A DNA stretch of 64,000 nt from Brevibacillus fluminis. Its GTDB lineage: Bacteria > Bacillota > Bacilli > Brevibacillales > Brevibacillaceae. The notes under the pieces are model-generated. The model did not search any database. It was not told the origin of the DNA and saw only the letters and a list, made by a program, of their open reading frames with translations. This document shows, one piece after another, positions 50,304 to 59,488 of the stretch. Made by a program: the position numbers and the translations under genes. The stretch is taken from positions 434,001 through 498,000 of the forward strand of contig NZ_RHHQ01000008.1 in the NCBI RefSeq assembly GCF_003710825.1, given 5' to 3'. The first letter of the stretch is position 1; every line of letters begins with the position of its first letter.

Positions 50304-50574
50304 CCCGATCCCCTCCTTTTTCCTTCGATGACGACTTAGGTTACGTGTGTCGTAACCAGGCAGCAAATTTACAGTTTCATTGTAAGGCGGGCTGAGTAGC
50401 TGCGTATGTAGGGGAACTCCCTGAACCTCAGGCAGGAAATCCCTGAATTTCGCTCCTCCATCCCCTGACAGATCTGCCAGACGCGCAAAAACCGCATGGA
50501 ATAGGCTGGATGGGAAATGCTAGGAAACAGGAAAAACTGACGAAGCCCGCTTGCGGGGACCTGGGGGATATGGA

Positions 50575-52182
50575 ATGGAGCACCTTTCAACCAAACGAAA
50601 AGTAACGATTATGATCGCGGTGATGGCCGCCATGCTGTTTGCCTCCATCAACCAGACGATCGTCGGAACGGCGCTGCCGCGCATCATTGCCAAGCTAGGA
50701 GGGATGGAGTACTACAGCTGGGTGTTCACGATTTACATGCTGACCTCCAGCGTGACGACCATTCTGGCGGGACGCCTCTCTGATTTGTACGGCCGCAAGC
50801 CCTTTCTGCTCTTCGGCGTAGGGATTTTCCTGATCGGGGCCTTCCTGTCGGGCACCTCAACCACCATCATTCAGCTGATTTTATACCGGGGCATTCAGGG
50901 GATCGGAAGCGGTCTCATCATGTCTGCCGCCTTTTCAGCGGTCGGTGACCTTTTCTCGCCACGCGAACGCGGGCGCTGGACAGGCTACATGAGCGCGATC
51001 TTCGGCTTTTCGAGCGTGCTCGGCCCGGTCATGGGCGGTTATATCGTAGACAGACTCGACTGGCATTGGATCTTCTGGATTTTCCTGCCGCTCGGCATCG
51101 TGGCATTAGTGATGATCTGGATGATGTTTCCGTCAGTTCCGCACAGCGAATCCGAGCACGTCGATTATTGGGGCTCGCTCCTGCTGACTGTCACCGTCGT
51201 GCCGCTTTTGCTCGTACTCAGCTGGGGCGGTTCACAGTATGCGTGGAGCTCCCCGCCGATCCTCGGCTTGATCGCCATCGCGCTGATCGCGCTGATTTTG
51301 TTTCTGTTCGTCGAAAAACGGGCCGAAAATCCCGTCATCCCTTTGCAGCTGTTCAAAAGCAGCGTATTCACCATATCCAACCTGTCTGCCTTCACCATGA
51401 GCGTCGGGATGTTCGGTGCGATCATGTACATGCCGTTTTTCGTGCAAGGGGTGCTGGGACAGACGGCAACCCACTCCAGCTTTATCATGATTCCGCTCAC
51501 GCTGTCGCTGGTCATCGGCAGCATGGTGAGCGGCCAGCTCATCACCCGCACCGGCTCGTACAAATGGCTCGCTTTGACCGGGTTGTTTTTGACCGTCGCC
51601 GGCATCTGGCTGATGTCACGGATGACGCCGGAAACACCGACAGCGCACATCGTCTGGAACAACATCATCACCGGCGTTGGGTTGGGGCTTGGGATTCCGG
51701 TGTTTTCCCTCACCGTCCAAAATGCGGTCAAGCAAAACCTGCTTGGTGTTGCCACCGCTTCCACACAGTTTTTCCGCTCGCTAGGCGGTACCGTCGGCGT
51801 GTCGGTAATGGGCACCGTGATGGCCCACCGGATGTCTTCGAAGGCGATGGAGCTGTTTGCCGGGCTGGGTGACTTACGGACGTCCCAAGTGATGCACACG
51901 GCGCAGGTACGCTTGATGGGTGTCAATCCCGAGCTGGACAAATACATGAAGCAGCTGGAAAATCCGCAGGTGCTGCTCGACGCCGCCAAGCTGGAGCAGC
52001 TGCGCAGCTCGCTGCCGCCTGAGCTACAAGGCATGTTTTCCGATTTGATTGCGATCTTGCGCGAATCGCTCAGTTACTCACTTTCCGGCGTCTTTTTGAC
52101 CGGAGCGCTGGTTGTTTTCTTTGCCTTCCTGCTGACGTTTTTCTTGAAAGAAGTGCCGCTCAGGGGGAGCGCGACGAAATAG
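50575..52182 (+). CDS. MFS drug transporter, DHA2 (14-helix) family
   Basis: This 535-residue proton-coupled exporter has about 14 membrane helices. Family motifs are NQTIVGTALPRIIAKLGG (motif D1-like), GRLSDLYGRKPFLLFGVGIF (motif A) and LGPVMGGYIVDRLDWHWIFW (motif C region). The length and the extra C-terminal segment (SYSLSGVFLTGALVVFFAFL) fit EmrB/QacA-type drug exporters. The start at 50575 follows GGGGGAT. It is divergent from the oxidase operon and ends at a strong terminator. No regulator gene is adjacent. Confidence 0.93.
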   Translation: MEHLSTKRKVTIMIAVMAAMLFASINQTIVGTALPRIIAKLGGMEYYSWVFTIYMLTSSVTTILAGRLSDLYGRKPFLLFGVGIFLIGAFLSGTSTTIIQLILYRGIQGIGSGLIMSAAFSAVGDLFSPRERGRWTGYMSAIFGFSSVLGPVMGGYIVDRLDWHWIFWIFLPLGIVALVMIWMMFPSVPHSESEHVDYWGSLLLTVTVVPLLLVLSWGGSQYAWSSPPILGLIAIALIALILFLFVEKRAENPVIPLQLFKSSVFTISNLSAFTMSVGMFGAIMYMPFFVQGVLGQTATHSSFIMIPLTLSLVIGSMVSGQLITRTGSYKWLALTGLFLTVAGIWLMSRMTPETPTAHIVWNNIITGVGLGLGIPVFSLTVQNAVKQNLLGVATASTQFFRSLGGTVGVSVMGTVMAHRMSSKAMELFAGLGDLRTSQVMHTAQVRLMGVNPELDKYMKQLENPQVLLDAAKLEQLRSSLPPELQGMFSDLIAILRESLSYSLSGVFLTGALVVFFAFLLTFFLKEVPLRGSATK

Positions 52183-52192
52183 CGGTGAACGC

Positions 52193-52232
52193 AAAAAAGA
52201 GGCAAACAGGGCTGGACGTGTTTGCCTCTTTT
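52193..52232 (+). terminator. Strong terminator after MFS gene
   Basis: A 13-bp AT/GC stem (AAGAGGCAAACA / TGTTTGCCTCTT) is followed by T-rich sequence (T7) on the plus strand and preceded by A6. Confidence 0.9.
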
Positions 52233-52280
52233 TTTGTGACATCATTTTCGTGGTAATATTCAAAAAATTACATTTTACAC

Positions 52281-52311
52281 TTGATCCTTACGTAACGTAA
52301 TGATTTATGAT
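52281..52311 (+). promoter_or_regulatory. MerR-type promoter with palindromic operator
   Basis: TTGATC (52281-52286) and TATGAT (52306-52311) are separated by 19 bp. The spacer carries the near-palindrome TTACGTAACGTAA. The long 19-bp spacer with a central palindrome is the hallmark of promoters activated by MerR-family regulators. It reads toward the truncated MerR frame and the aldo/keto reductase gene. Confidence 0.7.
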
Positions 52312-52354
52312 GTAGATACCGGTAAAAACCTCGCGCGAAAAAAAGGGGATGATC

Positions 52355-52432
52355 ATGAAACGGGAGTGGAAAGTTGGAGAACTTCGTTACTTTATTTACT
52401 ATGAATCGCATGGATTAAGCCAGTTAAGATAA
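52355..52432 (+). pseudogene. Internally deleted MerR-family regulator remnant
   Basis: A 25-codon frame starts behind AAAAGGGGATGATC and reads MKREWKVGELRYFIYYESHG, then LSQLR and stop. The first ten residues match the beginning of MerR regulators (WKVGELAKLTG...), and RYFIYYESHGLS resembles the later TLRYYExIGLL segment. The intervening helix-turn-helix residues and the whole C-terminus are missing. It lies 44 bp downstream of the MerR-type promoter and 48 bp before the aldo/keto reductase gene, suggesting the original regulator-target operon was reduced by deletion. Confidence 0.6.
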
Positions 52433-52480
52433 ACGCGGAAAACGTACGCTAAGCTTAAAAATGAGAGGGAGTGGAAGAGA

Positions 52481-53413
52481 ATGACGAAACAAACACGAAT
52501 TGGTAAAACAGATTTAGTTGTCAATCCAATCGGACTTGGAACAAGCGCTGTAGGTGGGCACAATATTTTCCCTGATTTAAATGAAGAAGTAGGAAAAGAT
52601 TTGGTGCGGGCTGCGATCAACCATGGAGTGAATTTTTTTGATACAGCGTTTTTTTATGGAACAGGACGTTCAGAGGAGCTAGTAGGTGAAGTGATAAAAG
52701 AAGCAGGAAAGCGTCATGAACTCATCCTTGCAACAAAAGCCGGCCTTACACTTGTCGGCAATGATATTGCCATGGATAATTCGCCTGCTTTTTTAAAACA
52801 AGCCGTTGAAGATAGTTTGAAAAAGCTACAAACAGATTACATAGATTTATTTTATATTCATGTTCCAGATCAGGATACACCAAAAGATGAGGCGGTTGGA
52901 GTCCTAAAACAGCTAAAGGACGAAGGTAAAATTAGAGCAATTGGCGTTTCTAACTTCTCACTTGAACAATTGAAAGAAGCGAATAAGGATGGTTATGTCG
53001 ATGTATTACAGGGAAACTACAATTTGCTGCAGCGTGAAGCGGAACAAGAATTCTTTCCATATACGACAGAGAATACTATCTCGTTTATTCCATACTTTCC
53101 ACTAGCATCTGGCTTGCTGGCCGGTACATACAATAAGGATATGACATTCAATGATCTACGCAAAGATATGCCTCACTTCCAGGGCGATACATTTAAAAAA
53201 AATCTAGAAAAGGTAGAGCAGCTCCGTAAAATTGCAAATGAAAAAAATGCCGAAGTTGCTCATGTAGTCCTTGCTTGGTATTTAGCGCATGATTCAATTG
53301 ATGTTGTCATTCCCGGAGCAAAAAGAGCAGAGCAAGTGCTGGATAATTTAAAAACATTTGACGTCCACCTGACAGAAGAAGAAATCGATGAAATTGATCG
53401 TATTTTTAAATAG
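52481..53413 (+). CDS. Aldo/keto reductase
   Basis: This 310-residue NADPH-dependent (beta/alpha)8 oxidoreductase carries the AKR tetrad Asp-Tyr-Lys-His in [27 protein letters not shown] and DLFYIHVPD. The C-terminal cofactor segment [12 protein letters not shown] is present. It resembles IolS/YhdN-type general stress reductases. The codon usage is clearly more AT-rich than the flanking MFS and oxidase genes, and it follows a MerR remnant, so acquisition from a low-GC Bacillus-like source is likely. A GAGGGAG site precedes the ATG. Confidence 0.93.
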   Translation: MTKQTRIGKTDLVVNPIGLGTSAVGGHNIFPDLNEEVGKDLVRAAINHGVNFFDTAFFYGTGRSEELVGEVIKEAGKRHELILATKAGLTLVGNDIAMDNSPAFLKQAVEDSLKKLQTDYIDLFYIHVPDQDTPKDEAVGVLKQLKDEGKIRAIGVSNFSLEQLKEANKDGYVDVLQGNYNLLQREAEQEFFPYTTENTISFIPYFPLASGLLAGTYNKDMTFNDLRKDMPHFQGDTFKKNLEKVEQLRKIANEKNAEVAHVVLAWYLAHDSIDVVIPGAKRAEQVLDNLKTFDVHLTEEEIDEIDRIFK

Positions 53414-53510
53414 GTTCTCTGTGGCGAACCTTCGTACTACTGCCCTCCCCTCACTATCTGTAACGGCAAGTTTTTGAAATTTTACGTCCCCACTTATAGT
53501 GTGAAATTCG

Positions 53511-53576
53511 CAAACAAAAAGCTCCCATCTCCACTTTAGCAGTGGTTCTGGAAGCTTATTTGTTTACATTTGGGAC
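53511..53576 (+). terminator. Possible terminator after aldo/keto reductase
   Basis: An imperfect long stem pairs AAACAAA, AAGCT, CC and CCACT blocks with their complements around a TTAGC-like loop. It lies about 100 bp after the stop codon in an otherwise empty intergenic stretch (53414-53704). Confidence 0.45.
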
Positions 53577-53704
53577 AGCCCCCCCGGGCTAAAACCAACT
53601 GTTTTCAGCTTTGTTGACCGATCGCTTCGAGACTAATATCGATACTTTCTCCATATGCAGCTATTTTCATGGCTTAAGAACGTAGGAATTGCGTTACGAT
53701 TTTT

Positions 53705-54118
53705 TTATGATGTAATATCATCGAAATTCTGCAAAAGGCGCAGCTCCAGCCCTTTTTCATTTGTTGTTAGTTCTTGCATGATCGGAATAGTCATATCGGT
53801 ATTGGGATTGTATTTCAGGCCCCAGTGCATAATGGCAAAAACGACCGGAAACAGGTCAAGTGCCTTTTGTGTTGGTCGGTACATAGTTTGTGCGCGGTTT
53901 GATTCTCCTTCTATCTTGACGAGCAGGCCTGCTTCAACGAGTGATTGGAGCCGTGCGCTCAAAATATTAGTTGAGATGTGCTCGCGTGAAGCAAGAAACT
54001 CGCGGTAATACCGCTTGTTATGGATAAGGACGTCACGAAGTATGACTAGGCTCCAGGGATCGCCCCATATGTCGAGCGCATATACAATTGGACAAACTGT
54101 GGAAGATCGCTTTTTCAT
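53705..54118 (-). CDS. HxlR family winged-helix regulator
   Basis: This 137-residue HxlR-type repressor/activator begins with the usual CPIVYALDIWGDPWSLVILR segment containing the conserved early Cys. The recognition region RYYREFLASREHISTNILSA and the wing EAGLLVKIEGESNRAQTMYR follow. HxlR proteins often sense redox or electrophiles. The ATG at 54118 is chosen from family length; its ribosome binding site is weak. It is divergent from an SRPBCC gene, with two tandem palindromes between them. Confidence 0.9.
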   Translation of the reverse strand: MKKRSSTVCPIVYALDIWGDPWSLVILRDVLIHNKRYYREFLASREHISTNILSARLQSLVEAGLLVKIEGESNRAQTMYRPTQKALDLFPVVFAIMHWGLKYNPNTDMTIPIMQELTTNEKGLELRLLQNFDDITS

Positions 54119-54140
54119 GAGAATGATTATACAATTCGTG

Positions 54141-54179
54141 CTTGCATTTTGCAAGTTCGTACTTGCGTTTTGCAAGTAC
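54141..54179. promoter_or_regulatory. Tandem palindromes, probable HxlR operators, with overlapping promoter
   Basis: CTTGCATTTTGCAAG (54141-54155) and CTTGCGTTTTGCAAG (54162-54176), the latter extendable to GTAC...GTAC, are 21 bp apart, two helical turns. The second overlaps a plus-strand -35 (TTGCGT) placed 17 bp from TATACT, driving the SRPBCC gene. Binding by the adjacent HxlR protein is inferred from place and symmetry. Confidence 0.7.
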
Positions 54180-54230
54180 AGGATTTATACTCGGTGTGTA
54201 GTCAACAATTAACGAGGGGAGATAACTTGC

Positions 54231-54704
54231 ATGAATCAAAGTTACAGTACTTTTTTTAAGGTAGACCAAAGCCCCGAAGAAGTCTTCGCCGCCATCAATA
54301 ACGTCCGCGGATGGTGGTCAGAGGAAATTGAGGGCACTACCGACGAACTCGGTGAATTTAAGCACCACTACCAAGATATTCACCGCTGCACCATCCAAAT
54401 CACCGAGCTTGTTCCAGGTAAAAAGGTTGTTTGGCACATTACAGATAACTACTTTAACTTCGTAAAGGACAAGAGCGAGTGGAAGGATACCGACATTGTT
54501 TTTGAAATCGCCAGGAAGGACGGCAAAACAGAAGTTCGATTTACACACGTAGGCCTCGTTCCCGCGTATGAGTGCTACACCGTCTGTACGGACTCCTGGG
54601 GCATCTACATAAACGGCAGCCTTCGCGACTTGATCACCAAGGGCAAGGGCCAGCCCAACCAAAGCGAGCAAATTGCAAACAAACACGGCATAGAGAACTC
54701 TTAG
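54231..54704 (+). CDS. SRPBCC family protein (AHSA1/activator of Hsp90-like)
   Basis: This 157-residue helix-grip protein shows the AHSA1-type pattern FFKVDQSPEEVFAAINNVRG followed by WWSEEIEG and the strands TIQITELVPGKKVVWHITDN and TEVRFTHVGLVPAYECYTVC. It probably binds a small hydrophobic ligand. GAGGGGAG precedes the ATG. It is divergent from, and likely regulated by, the HxlR gene. More balanced codon use than the aldo/keto reductase suggests a different origin. Confidence 0.85.
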   Translation: MNQSYSTFFKVDQSPEEVFAAINNVRGWWSEEIEGTTDELGEFKHHYQDIHRCTIQITELVPGKKVVWHITDNYFNFVKDKSEWKDTDIVFEIARKDGKTEVRFTHVGLVPAYECYTVCTDSWGIYINGSLRDLITKGKGQPNQSEQIANKHGIENS

Positions 54705-54923
54705 AAACCCCATGCCATAGACCGAAGCTCGGCGCTTAGCAACCGAGGCTTTGCCAAGAGATTGCGCTGCCTCTTCTGAAAGCGTCGAGCAAAGTATTAG
54801 CAATAGTCAATGCAGACTCCTGCGGGTTTCTCCCCCCAAAAAACGTTACCGTTACTTATGGTACGGTTCACAGTACATCATCTTAACCTATCGAACCCGT
54901 CAGCGTAATCGTTCCTCACAGCT

Positions 54924-55412
54924 TCATCCAGAGTAATTAACGAACACCTGTGTCTTTCTCCCAATTTCTATTCGCTCCGTAAATTTGCCTCCGGTGTATT
55001 CATCTATTGTTTTTTTCCAAAAATGTTGCGCAGGCTTGTTATTATCTATTTGGTATACTTCCCATTGCCCCTTATGCATTTGAAATATTTCTTTTGCTAC
55101 TTGTTTACCTAACCCTGTTCTCCGATATCTTTTCAGAATAAAAAACTCAGCAATCGAAAAGTAGGAGTCATCTTCTTCTCTACTTATCGATTTGACTAGG
55201 ACGAATCCAGCAATTTTCCCATCAAGCCATATTAAATATGGAAACCTAGCGTCATCTGTCCAGTATTCGTTTATTGGATATTCACCATATCTCCCGTTAT
55301 CTTCAATTTGTAGCTCCATAAACTCAGAGAAATCATAAATATAGAATTGCATAAGGTTGCTGAGTGTTTCCTTTTCATCCACGGTCGCTCTCTTAATTTC
55401 ATAGTTCTTCAA
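54924..55412 (-). CDS. GNAT family N-acetyltransferase
   Basis: This 162-residue acetyltransferase has the acetyl-CoA-binding motif A in FILKRYRRTGLGKQVAKEIF (R-x-x-G-x-G) and the usual YQIDNNKPAQHFWKK motif B. The start is a TTG at 55412 behind AAAGGGGTG; the next in-frame ATG would remove conserved residues. The substrate is unknown. The gene is AT-rich relative to the flanking cyclase gene. Confidence 0.88.
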   Translation of the reverse strand: MKNYEIKRATVDEKETLSNLMQFYIYDFSEFMELQIEDNGRYGEYPINEYWTDDARFPYLIWLDGKIAGFVLVKSISREEDDSYFSIAEFFILKRYRRTGLGKQVAKEIFQMHKGQWEVYQIDNNKPAQHFWKKTIDEYTGGKFTERIEIGRKTQVFVNYSG

Positions 55413-55450
55413 AAAAACACCCCTTTACCGCATATAGGTTAACTGCAAAG

Positions 55451-55497
55451 AAAAAACAACGCTGCAGGTCTCATCATAGCTGCCACAGCGTTGTTTT
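55451..55497 (-). terminator. Terminator of cyclase-family gene
   Basis: The stem AAAACAACGCTG / CAGCGTTGTTTT is followed on the minus strand by T-rich sequence. It lies directly after the stop of the gene ending at 55502. Confidence 0.8.
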
Positions 55498-55501
55498 CGT
55501 C

Positions 55502-56260
55502 TTATTCCTCTACGATTGCCACGGGACGAGCCCAACCTGCACTCGCTTTTTCCACTTTGACCGGAAAGCAGCAGACCTTGAAGCCGAACGGTTTCGGAAT
55601 AAGCTCCAAATTGGCCAGCTTCTCGATCTGGCAATATTCCCGGTCCTTGCCAATATAGTGTGCCGCCCAAAGGACGCCGTCCTTCGGCTGCTGCTTGTAG
55701 GCTTCTGCCTGTAGGTTGAGCGGGATGTCCCAGCCCCAGCCGTCGGTGCCAACTACCTTGATGCCTTGATCCAGCAGCCACAATGTGGCTTCTGCTGATA
55801 CGCCGGCGTGAAGGAACGCATAATGCTCGTGATACAGACGCTTATCCGCATCGCATCGGATGAGCACGATATCAAGCGGCTTGAGCCTATATCCGATGCG
55901 GTTCAACTCCGCGGCAAGATCGTCCGATGTTATCTCATAGCCGGGTGGCTTCGAACTGAAGTCGAGCAGTATGCCGTCGGAATAAAACCAATCTAACGGT
56001 AGCTCGTCAATCGTTCTAGCAGGTTTCCCTTCCGAGGTCGGCCAGTAGTGCCAAGGTGCGTCAATATGTGTGCCCGAATGCGTGTTGAGCGTCACGGTTT
56101 CCGTTGCCCATGCCTTGCTTTCAGGAAAATCGTCCGGTTTCAGACCAAGCACCGCAGCCGCTTGTAGAGCACCATCGCTATGGCTCGAATACTCGATCTT
56201 CGCAGCTAGCGGCTCGCGGATGGATGGGCTTATCGGCACGCTCAAATCGATGAGTTTCAT
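55502..56260 (-). CDS. Cyclase family protein (KynB-like metal-dependent hydrolase)
   Basis: This 252-residue enzyme belongs to the cyclase family with kynurenine formamidase and isatin hydrolase. The metal-binding motif HSGTHIDAPWHY (H-x-G-T-H-x-D-x-P-x-H) is intact, with LIDLSVPIS at the N-terminus and VGTDGWGWDIPLNL near the later active-site segment. It is longer than KynB (about 210 residues), so formamidase activity is not assured. AAAGGGGG precedes the ATG, and a TATAAT box lies at 56314-56319. It is a single-gene unit. Confidence 0.88.
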   Translation of the reverse strand: MKLIDLSVPISPSIREPLAAKIEYSSHSDGALQAAAVLGLKPDDFPESKAWATETVTLNTHSGTHIDAPWHYWPTSEGKPARTIDELPLDWFYSDGILLDFSSKPPGYEITSDDLAAELNRIGYRLKPLDIVLIRCDADKRLYHEHYAFLHAGVSAEATLWLLDQGIKVVGTDGWGWDIPLNLQAEAYKQQPKDGVLWAAHYIGKDREYCQIEKLANLELIPKPFGFKVCCFPVKVEKASAGWARPVAIVEE

Positions 56261-56517
56261 CGCTTACCCCCTTTCACCTACGTTTCTCGTTTTAAAATAT
56301 TTTCTTTCGATCATTATACTATATTGCACCAACCGGATAGCGGTCGATTATCCTAACCTGGCACGTTCGATCGGGATGAATCTACCGAGCAAACTGGGTA
56401 AAACTCCTCGAACAGCAAGTCCTAGTCACCTAGAAAACCTGGCTACGTCATGCTTTTGGCGGAGCCGCGGTTGCACTAATACTGGATAAGAATTTTATAA
56501 ATTCTTATCTGTACAAA
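56261..56517. other. Intergenic region between cyclase gene and M20 operon
   Basis: This holds the cyclase promoter and a 23-bp perfect palindrome (56486-56508, arms ATAAGAATTT / AAATTCTTAT around TAT). A plus-strand open frame crosses it, but it begins inside the cyclase gene antisense and has no start or similarity. I see no RNA gene. Confidence 0.5.
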
Positions 56518-56556
56518 CAAAAAAACGGGCAACCGCCACTATGGCGGTCCACCCGT
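56518..56556 (-). terminator. Terminator of peptide transporter operon
   Basis: A stem with blocks ACGGG/CCCGT and CCGCCA/TGGCGG is followed on the minus strand by T7. It lies 21 bp after the last gene of the operon. Confidence 0.85.
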
Positions 56557-56576
56557 CTCTGCTTCTTTTTTCTGGT

Positions 56577-57797
56577 TTATGATCTTCCTGTTTGCTCTTC
56601 CACTTGCTCCTCAGTCGCCTGTTCCTCCTGCAGTGTATGGTGCACCAGACTGAGCAGCAGCTTACCTGCGATCAGCATCGCGCGTTCATCGAAATCGAAC
56701 TTCGGATGATGGTGCGGGAAGTTGGCAGCAGGGTCCTCCATTCCTGCTCCGGTGAAGAAAAAGGCGCCGGGCACATGCTGCAAATAATACGCGAAATCTT
56801 CTCCACCCATCATCGGCGGTGATTCTAAAACCTTGTCAGCGCCGAGGTCACGTCGTGCAATATCCATAAACAGCTCGGTTTCGACAGCATGGTTGACGAC
56901 GGACGGATAGCCACGCACATACGTAAACTCCGCTTCCGCATGGTGCGCTTTGCAGACACCTTCGATGACGGCGCGCATCTCGGCCTCCATCAAATCTCTG
57001 ACTTCCGCATCCAAGGTGCGCACCGTACCGGTGAACACCGCCTTGTCGGCGATCACGTTGCCTGCCTGCCCGGCGTGGAAGGAGCCGACCGATAAGACGG
57101 CGGGCTGCAGCGGATCGACTCTGCGGCTGACCAGCAGCTGGAGCTGGTTAATCACCTGCGTGGCGACGATGATCGAGTCGACGGTCTCATGCGGTGATGC
57201 CCCGTGTCCGCCTTTTCCGTGAATCGTCACCTCGAATCCGTCTGCCGCCGCCATGAGCGCGCCTTTGCGGCTACTCACCAAGCCAAGCGGCAGCATCGAG
57301 CCGACATGCGTGCCATAAATAACGTCGACGCCATCGAGGCAGCCGTCCTCGATCATGCCGATCGCTCCGCCCGGGTCCACTTCTTCCGCATGCTGATGAA
57401 TCAGTACGACCGTGCCAGCCAGCTGTTCGCGCACCTCGGCAAGCACTTTCGCGACGCCCAGCAATGTCGCCGTATGGCCGTCGTGCCCGCACGCATGCAT
57501 GATGCCCGGCACCTTCGACGCATAGGGGGCTTCTTTTTCATCCTGGATCGGCAGCGCATCAAAGTCCGCACGCAAGGCGACCGTTTTGCCGGGCTTTCCA
57601 CCGCGGATGATCCCGACGACACCGCGTCCGCCGACGCCCGTCCGCACCTCGATGCCAAGCTCGGTCAATGTCTCCGCAATTTTTTTCGGTGTCTCCACTT
57701 CTTCGAAAGAAAGCTCTGGATATTGATGAAAATGCCTTCTCCATGTCACCATCTGCCCGTACTGCTCCTCTAGCTTCTGATGCCAGCTTGTCACCAT
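56577..57797 (-). CDS. M20 family amidohydrolase (N-acyl-amino-acid hydrolase type)
   Basis: This 406-residue enzyme is of the IAA-amino-acid hydrolase/hippurate hydrolase group. Motifs are VALRADFDALPIQDEKEAPY, MHACGHDGHTATLLG, the LIHQHAEEVDPGG Glu-Glu pair and GGHGASPHETVDSI in the lid domain; the final His is in FPHHHPKFDFDE. It hydrolyses N-acyl or peptide amides in the cytoplasm. AGGAGG precedes the ATG. It is the last gene of the peptide ABC transporter operon, 40 bp after the substrate-binding protein, so its substrate is likely what the transporter imports. Confidence 0.93.
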   Translation of the reverse strand: MVTSWHQKLEEQYGQMVTWRRHFHQYPELSFEEVETPKKIAETLTELGIEVRTGVGGRGVVGIIRGGKPGKTVALRADFDALPIQDEKEAPYASKVPGIMHACGHDGHTATLLGVAKVLAEVREQLAGTVVLIHQHAEEVDPGGAIGMIEDGCLDGVDVIYGTHVGSMLPLGLVSSRKGALMAAADGFEVTIHGKGGHGASPHETVDSIIVATQVINQLQLLVSRRVDPLQPAVLSVGSFHAGQAGNVIADKAVFTGTVRTLDAEVRDLMEAEMRAVIEGVCKAHHAEAEFTYVRGYPSVVNHAVETELFMDIARRDLGADKVLESPPMMGGEDFAYYLQHVPGAFFFTGAGMEDPAANFPHHHPKFDFDERAMLIAGKLLLSLVHHTLQEEQATEEQVEEQTGRS

Positions 57798-57837
57798 CTA
57801 ACCTCATCCTCCTTCGTATTTTTTCAACCTTGCGTGC

Positions 57838-59469
57838 TTATTGCTCAATATCCCACTCGTGGATGTTATACAGCATGCCATGCAATTTCGGCACTGCCCC
57901 TTTCACCTTTTTCGAGATGGCAAGTAGCGGTCTCTCCCCGTACAAGGTGAAGATCGGCAAGTCCTGTTGCAAAATTTCGCTGAGCTGGTTGTAGATCACA
58001 TGCCGTCTACCTGGGCTCGCTTCTTTTTTCCCGCTCTCGATCAAGGAGTCCACCGTCGGATTGCTGTAGTTGGAAAAGTTGTAAGGCCCGCCAGTCTTAT
58101 AATAGTTACTGACGTCTGGGTCCAAATAGAATGGCAGCCCGAGCAAAAGCAAATCGAATTCATGCTTTATCCCCTTTTGGATCAGCGTAGGCAAATCGTA
58201 TTTGTTGATTTTCACTTTGAACCCCACCGCTTGCAGGTTTTCGGAAATGATGACTGCAAATTGCTCACGCGCTTTATTTCCGACCGGTACCGCTAGGTCA
58301 ATCGGTTTATTCGCGTCCCAACCTGATTCACTGAGGAGCTGCTTGGCTTTTTGCGTGTCGTACGGGTAGTGCTTCACATCTTTGTTGTAATAAGGATGGA
58401 CGGTGGTGTACGGGCCGTCCAGAACTTCCCCTGCGCCCTTCAGCAAATTGTCCACGATCATCTGGCGATTGATAGCATACGCGATCGCTTGGCGAACCTT
58501 GCGATCCGTTAGCGTCGACGAGTTGATGAACATCATTTGGGAATCGAACGGTTCGGCTGAGACTGTAGTGACATTGGACATGTTTTTCACTTTTTCATAA
58601 TCTTCAATCGGAATGAAGCTGGTCTCCGGTTCATTCATCTGGATTTCTCCCGTTTGCAGCTGTGCGACAATATTTGTCGCAGGCATGATTTTAAAGATCA
58701 GCTTGTTCACCTTGGGTGCGCCGCGGTAATACGACTTGTTGGCTGCGAACTCCACGTACTGGTCTTTGACGAACTGAACGAGCGTAAACGCACCATCTGT
58801 CACATTCGGTTTTTGCATAAACGGATGCTGATGCAATTTTTCCGGCTCGACGTCTTTTAGCACATGCTTCGGCAAAAATCGGACCTCGGTGCCCAGCTTC
58901 TCTTTCATATAGTTCAAGTCAACTGGTTCTTTCGTGTGAACGCTCAATGTATGGGGATCAACGATTTTGATCCCTTTGATCTCGGCTTGCCCTTCCGGTA
59001 ACTGGCCTGCATCGTTCAACCCGTCGATGACCGAGAGCGTCTGAATGCCGGTGCTGATGACTTTTGGATTGGCCATCAGCTGCAGCGTGAAGACCACATC
59101 ATCGGCGGTAAACGGCTGACCGTCCGTCCAATTTGCCTTTGGATTCAGCTTGATTACGAAATTTTGGTTGTCAGTGGTCTCCATGCTGTCCGCTAGCTTG
59201 GGCAAAAACTTCATGTCTTCGTCCAGGTCCAGCAGCGTTTCGAACAGGATGGAGGAGAGCCGCATGGACGCCAGCTCCTTGCCATTGATCGGGTTCAGCG
59301 TTGCGGGCGGATTGTTGATACCCACAAAGATGGTTTTGTCCCCTCCGGCTGGGCTTGGCGTATTTGCAGGCGCACTATCTGTCGGCTGGGCCGCGTTGCT
59401 GCAAGCTGAAAGGGCAAATAGAGAGAGCAGGCTAATCGTCAGGAATCGTTTCTTGAATCGTCCTTTCAT
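57838..59469 (-). CDS. Peptide ABC transporter substrate-binding lipoprotein (SBP family 5)
   Basis: This 543-residue receptor has a signal peptide with lipobox LSAC (Cys23) and a Pro/Ala-rich linker. Family landmarks are FVGINNPPATLNPINGKELA, WTDGQPFTADDVVFTLQLM and DRKVRQAIAYAINRQMIVDN. GGAGG precedes the ATG. It is encoded between the permease genes and the M20 amidohydrolase gene. Only modest similarity to the other receptor at 440-2071 is visible, so they probably bind different ligands. Confidence 0.94.
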   Translation of the reverse strand: MKGRFKKRFLTISLLSLFALSACSNAAQPTDSAPANTPSPAGGDKTIFVGINNPPATLNPINGKELASMRLSSILFETLLDLDEDMKFLPKLADSMETTDNQNFVIKLNPKANWTDGQPFTADDVVFTLQLMANPKVISTGIQTLSVIDGLNDAGQLPEGQAEIKGIKIVDPHTLSVHTKEPVDLNYMKEKLGTEVRFLPKHVLKDVEPEKLHQHPFMQKPNVTDGAFTLVQFVKDQYVEFAANKSYYRGAPKVNKLIFKIMPATNIVAQLQTGEIQMNEPETSFIPIEDYEKVKNMSNVTTVSAEPFDSQMMFINSSTLTDRKVRQAIAYAINRQMIVDNLLKGAGEVLDGPYTTVHPYYNKDVKHYPYDTQKAKQLLSESGWDANKPIDLAVPVGNKAREQFAVIISENLQAVGFKVKINKYDLPTLIQKGIKHEFDLLLLGLPFYLDPDVSNYYKTGGPYNFSNYSNPTVDSLIESGKKEASPGRRHVIYNQLSEILQQDLPIFTLYGERPLLAISKKVKGAVPKLHGMLYNIHEWDIEQ

Positions 59470-59488
59470 TCAGTACCTCCGTTGGATG

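Noticed and set aside
56070..56489. 139-codon plus-strand frame crossing the cyclase start
   Set aside because: The first half is antisense to the cyclase gene and the second half has no start, ribosome binding site or similarity.
56486..56508. AT-rich 23-bp palindrome as a terminator or attachment site
   Set aside because: All-AT stem without GC core or T-tail and no mobile gene nearby; left as an unexplained palindrome only.
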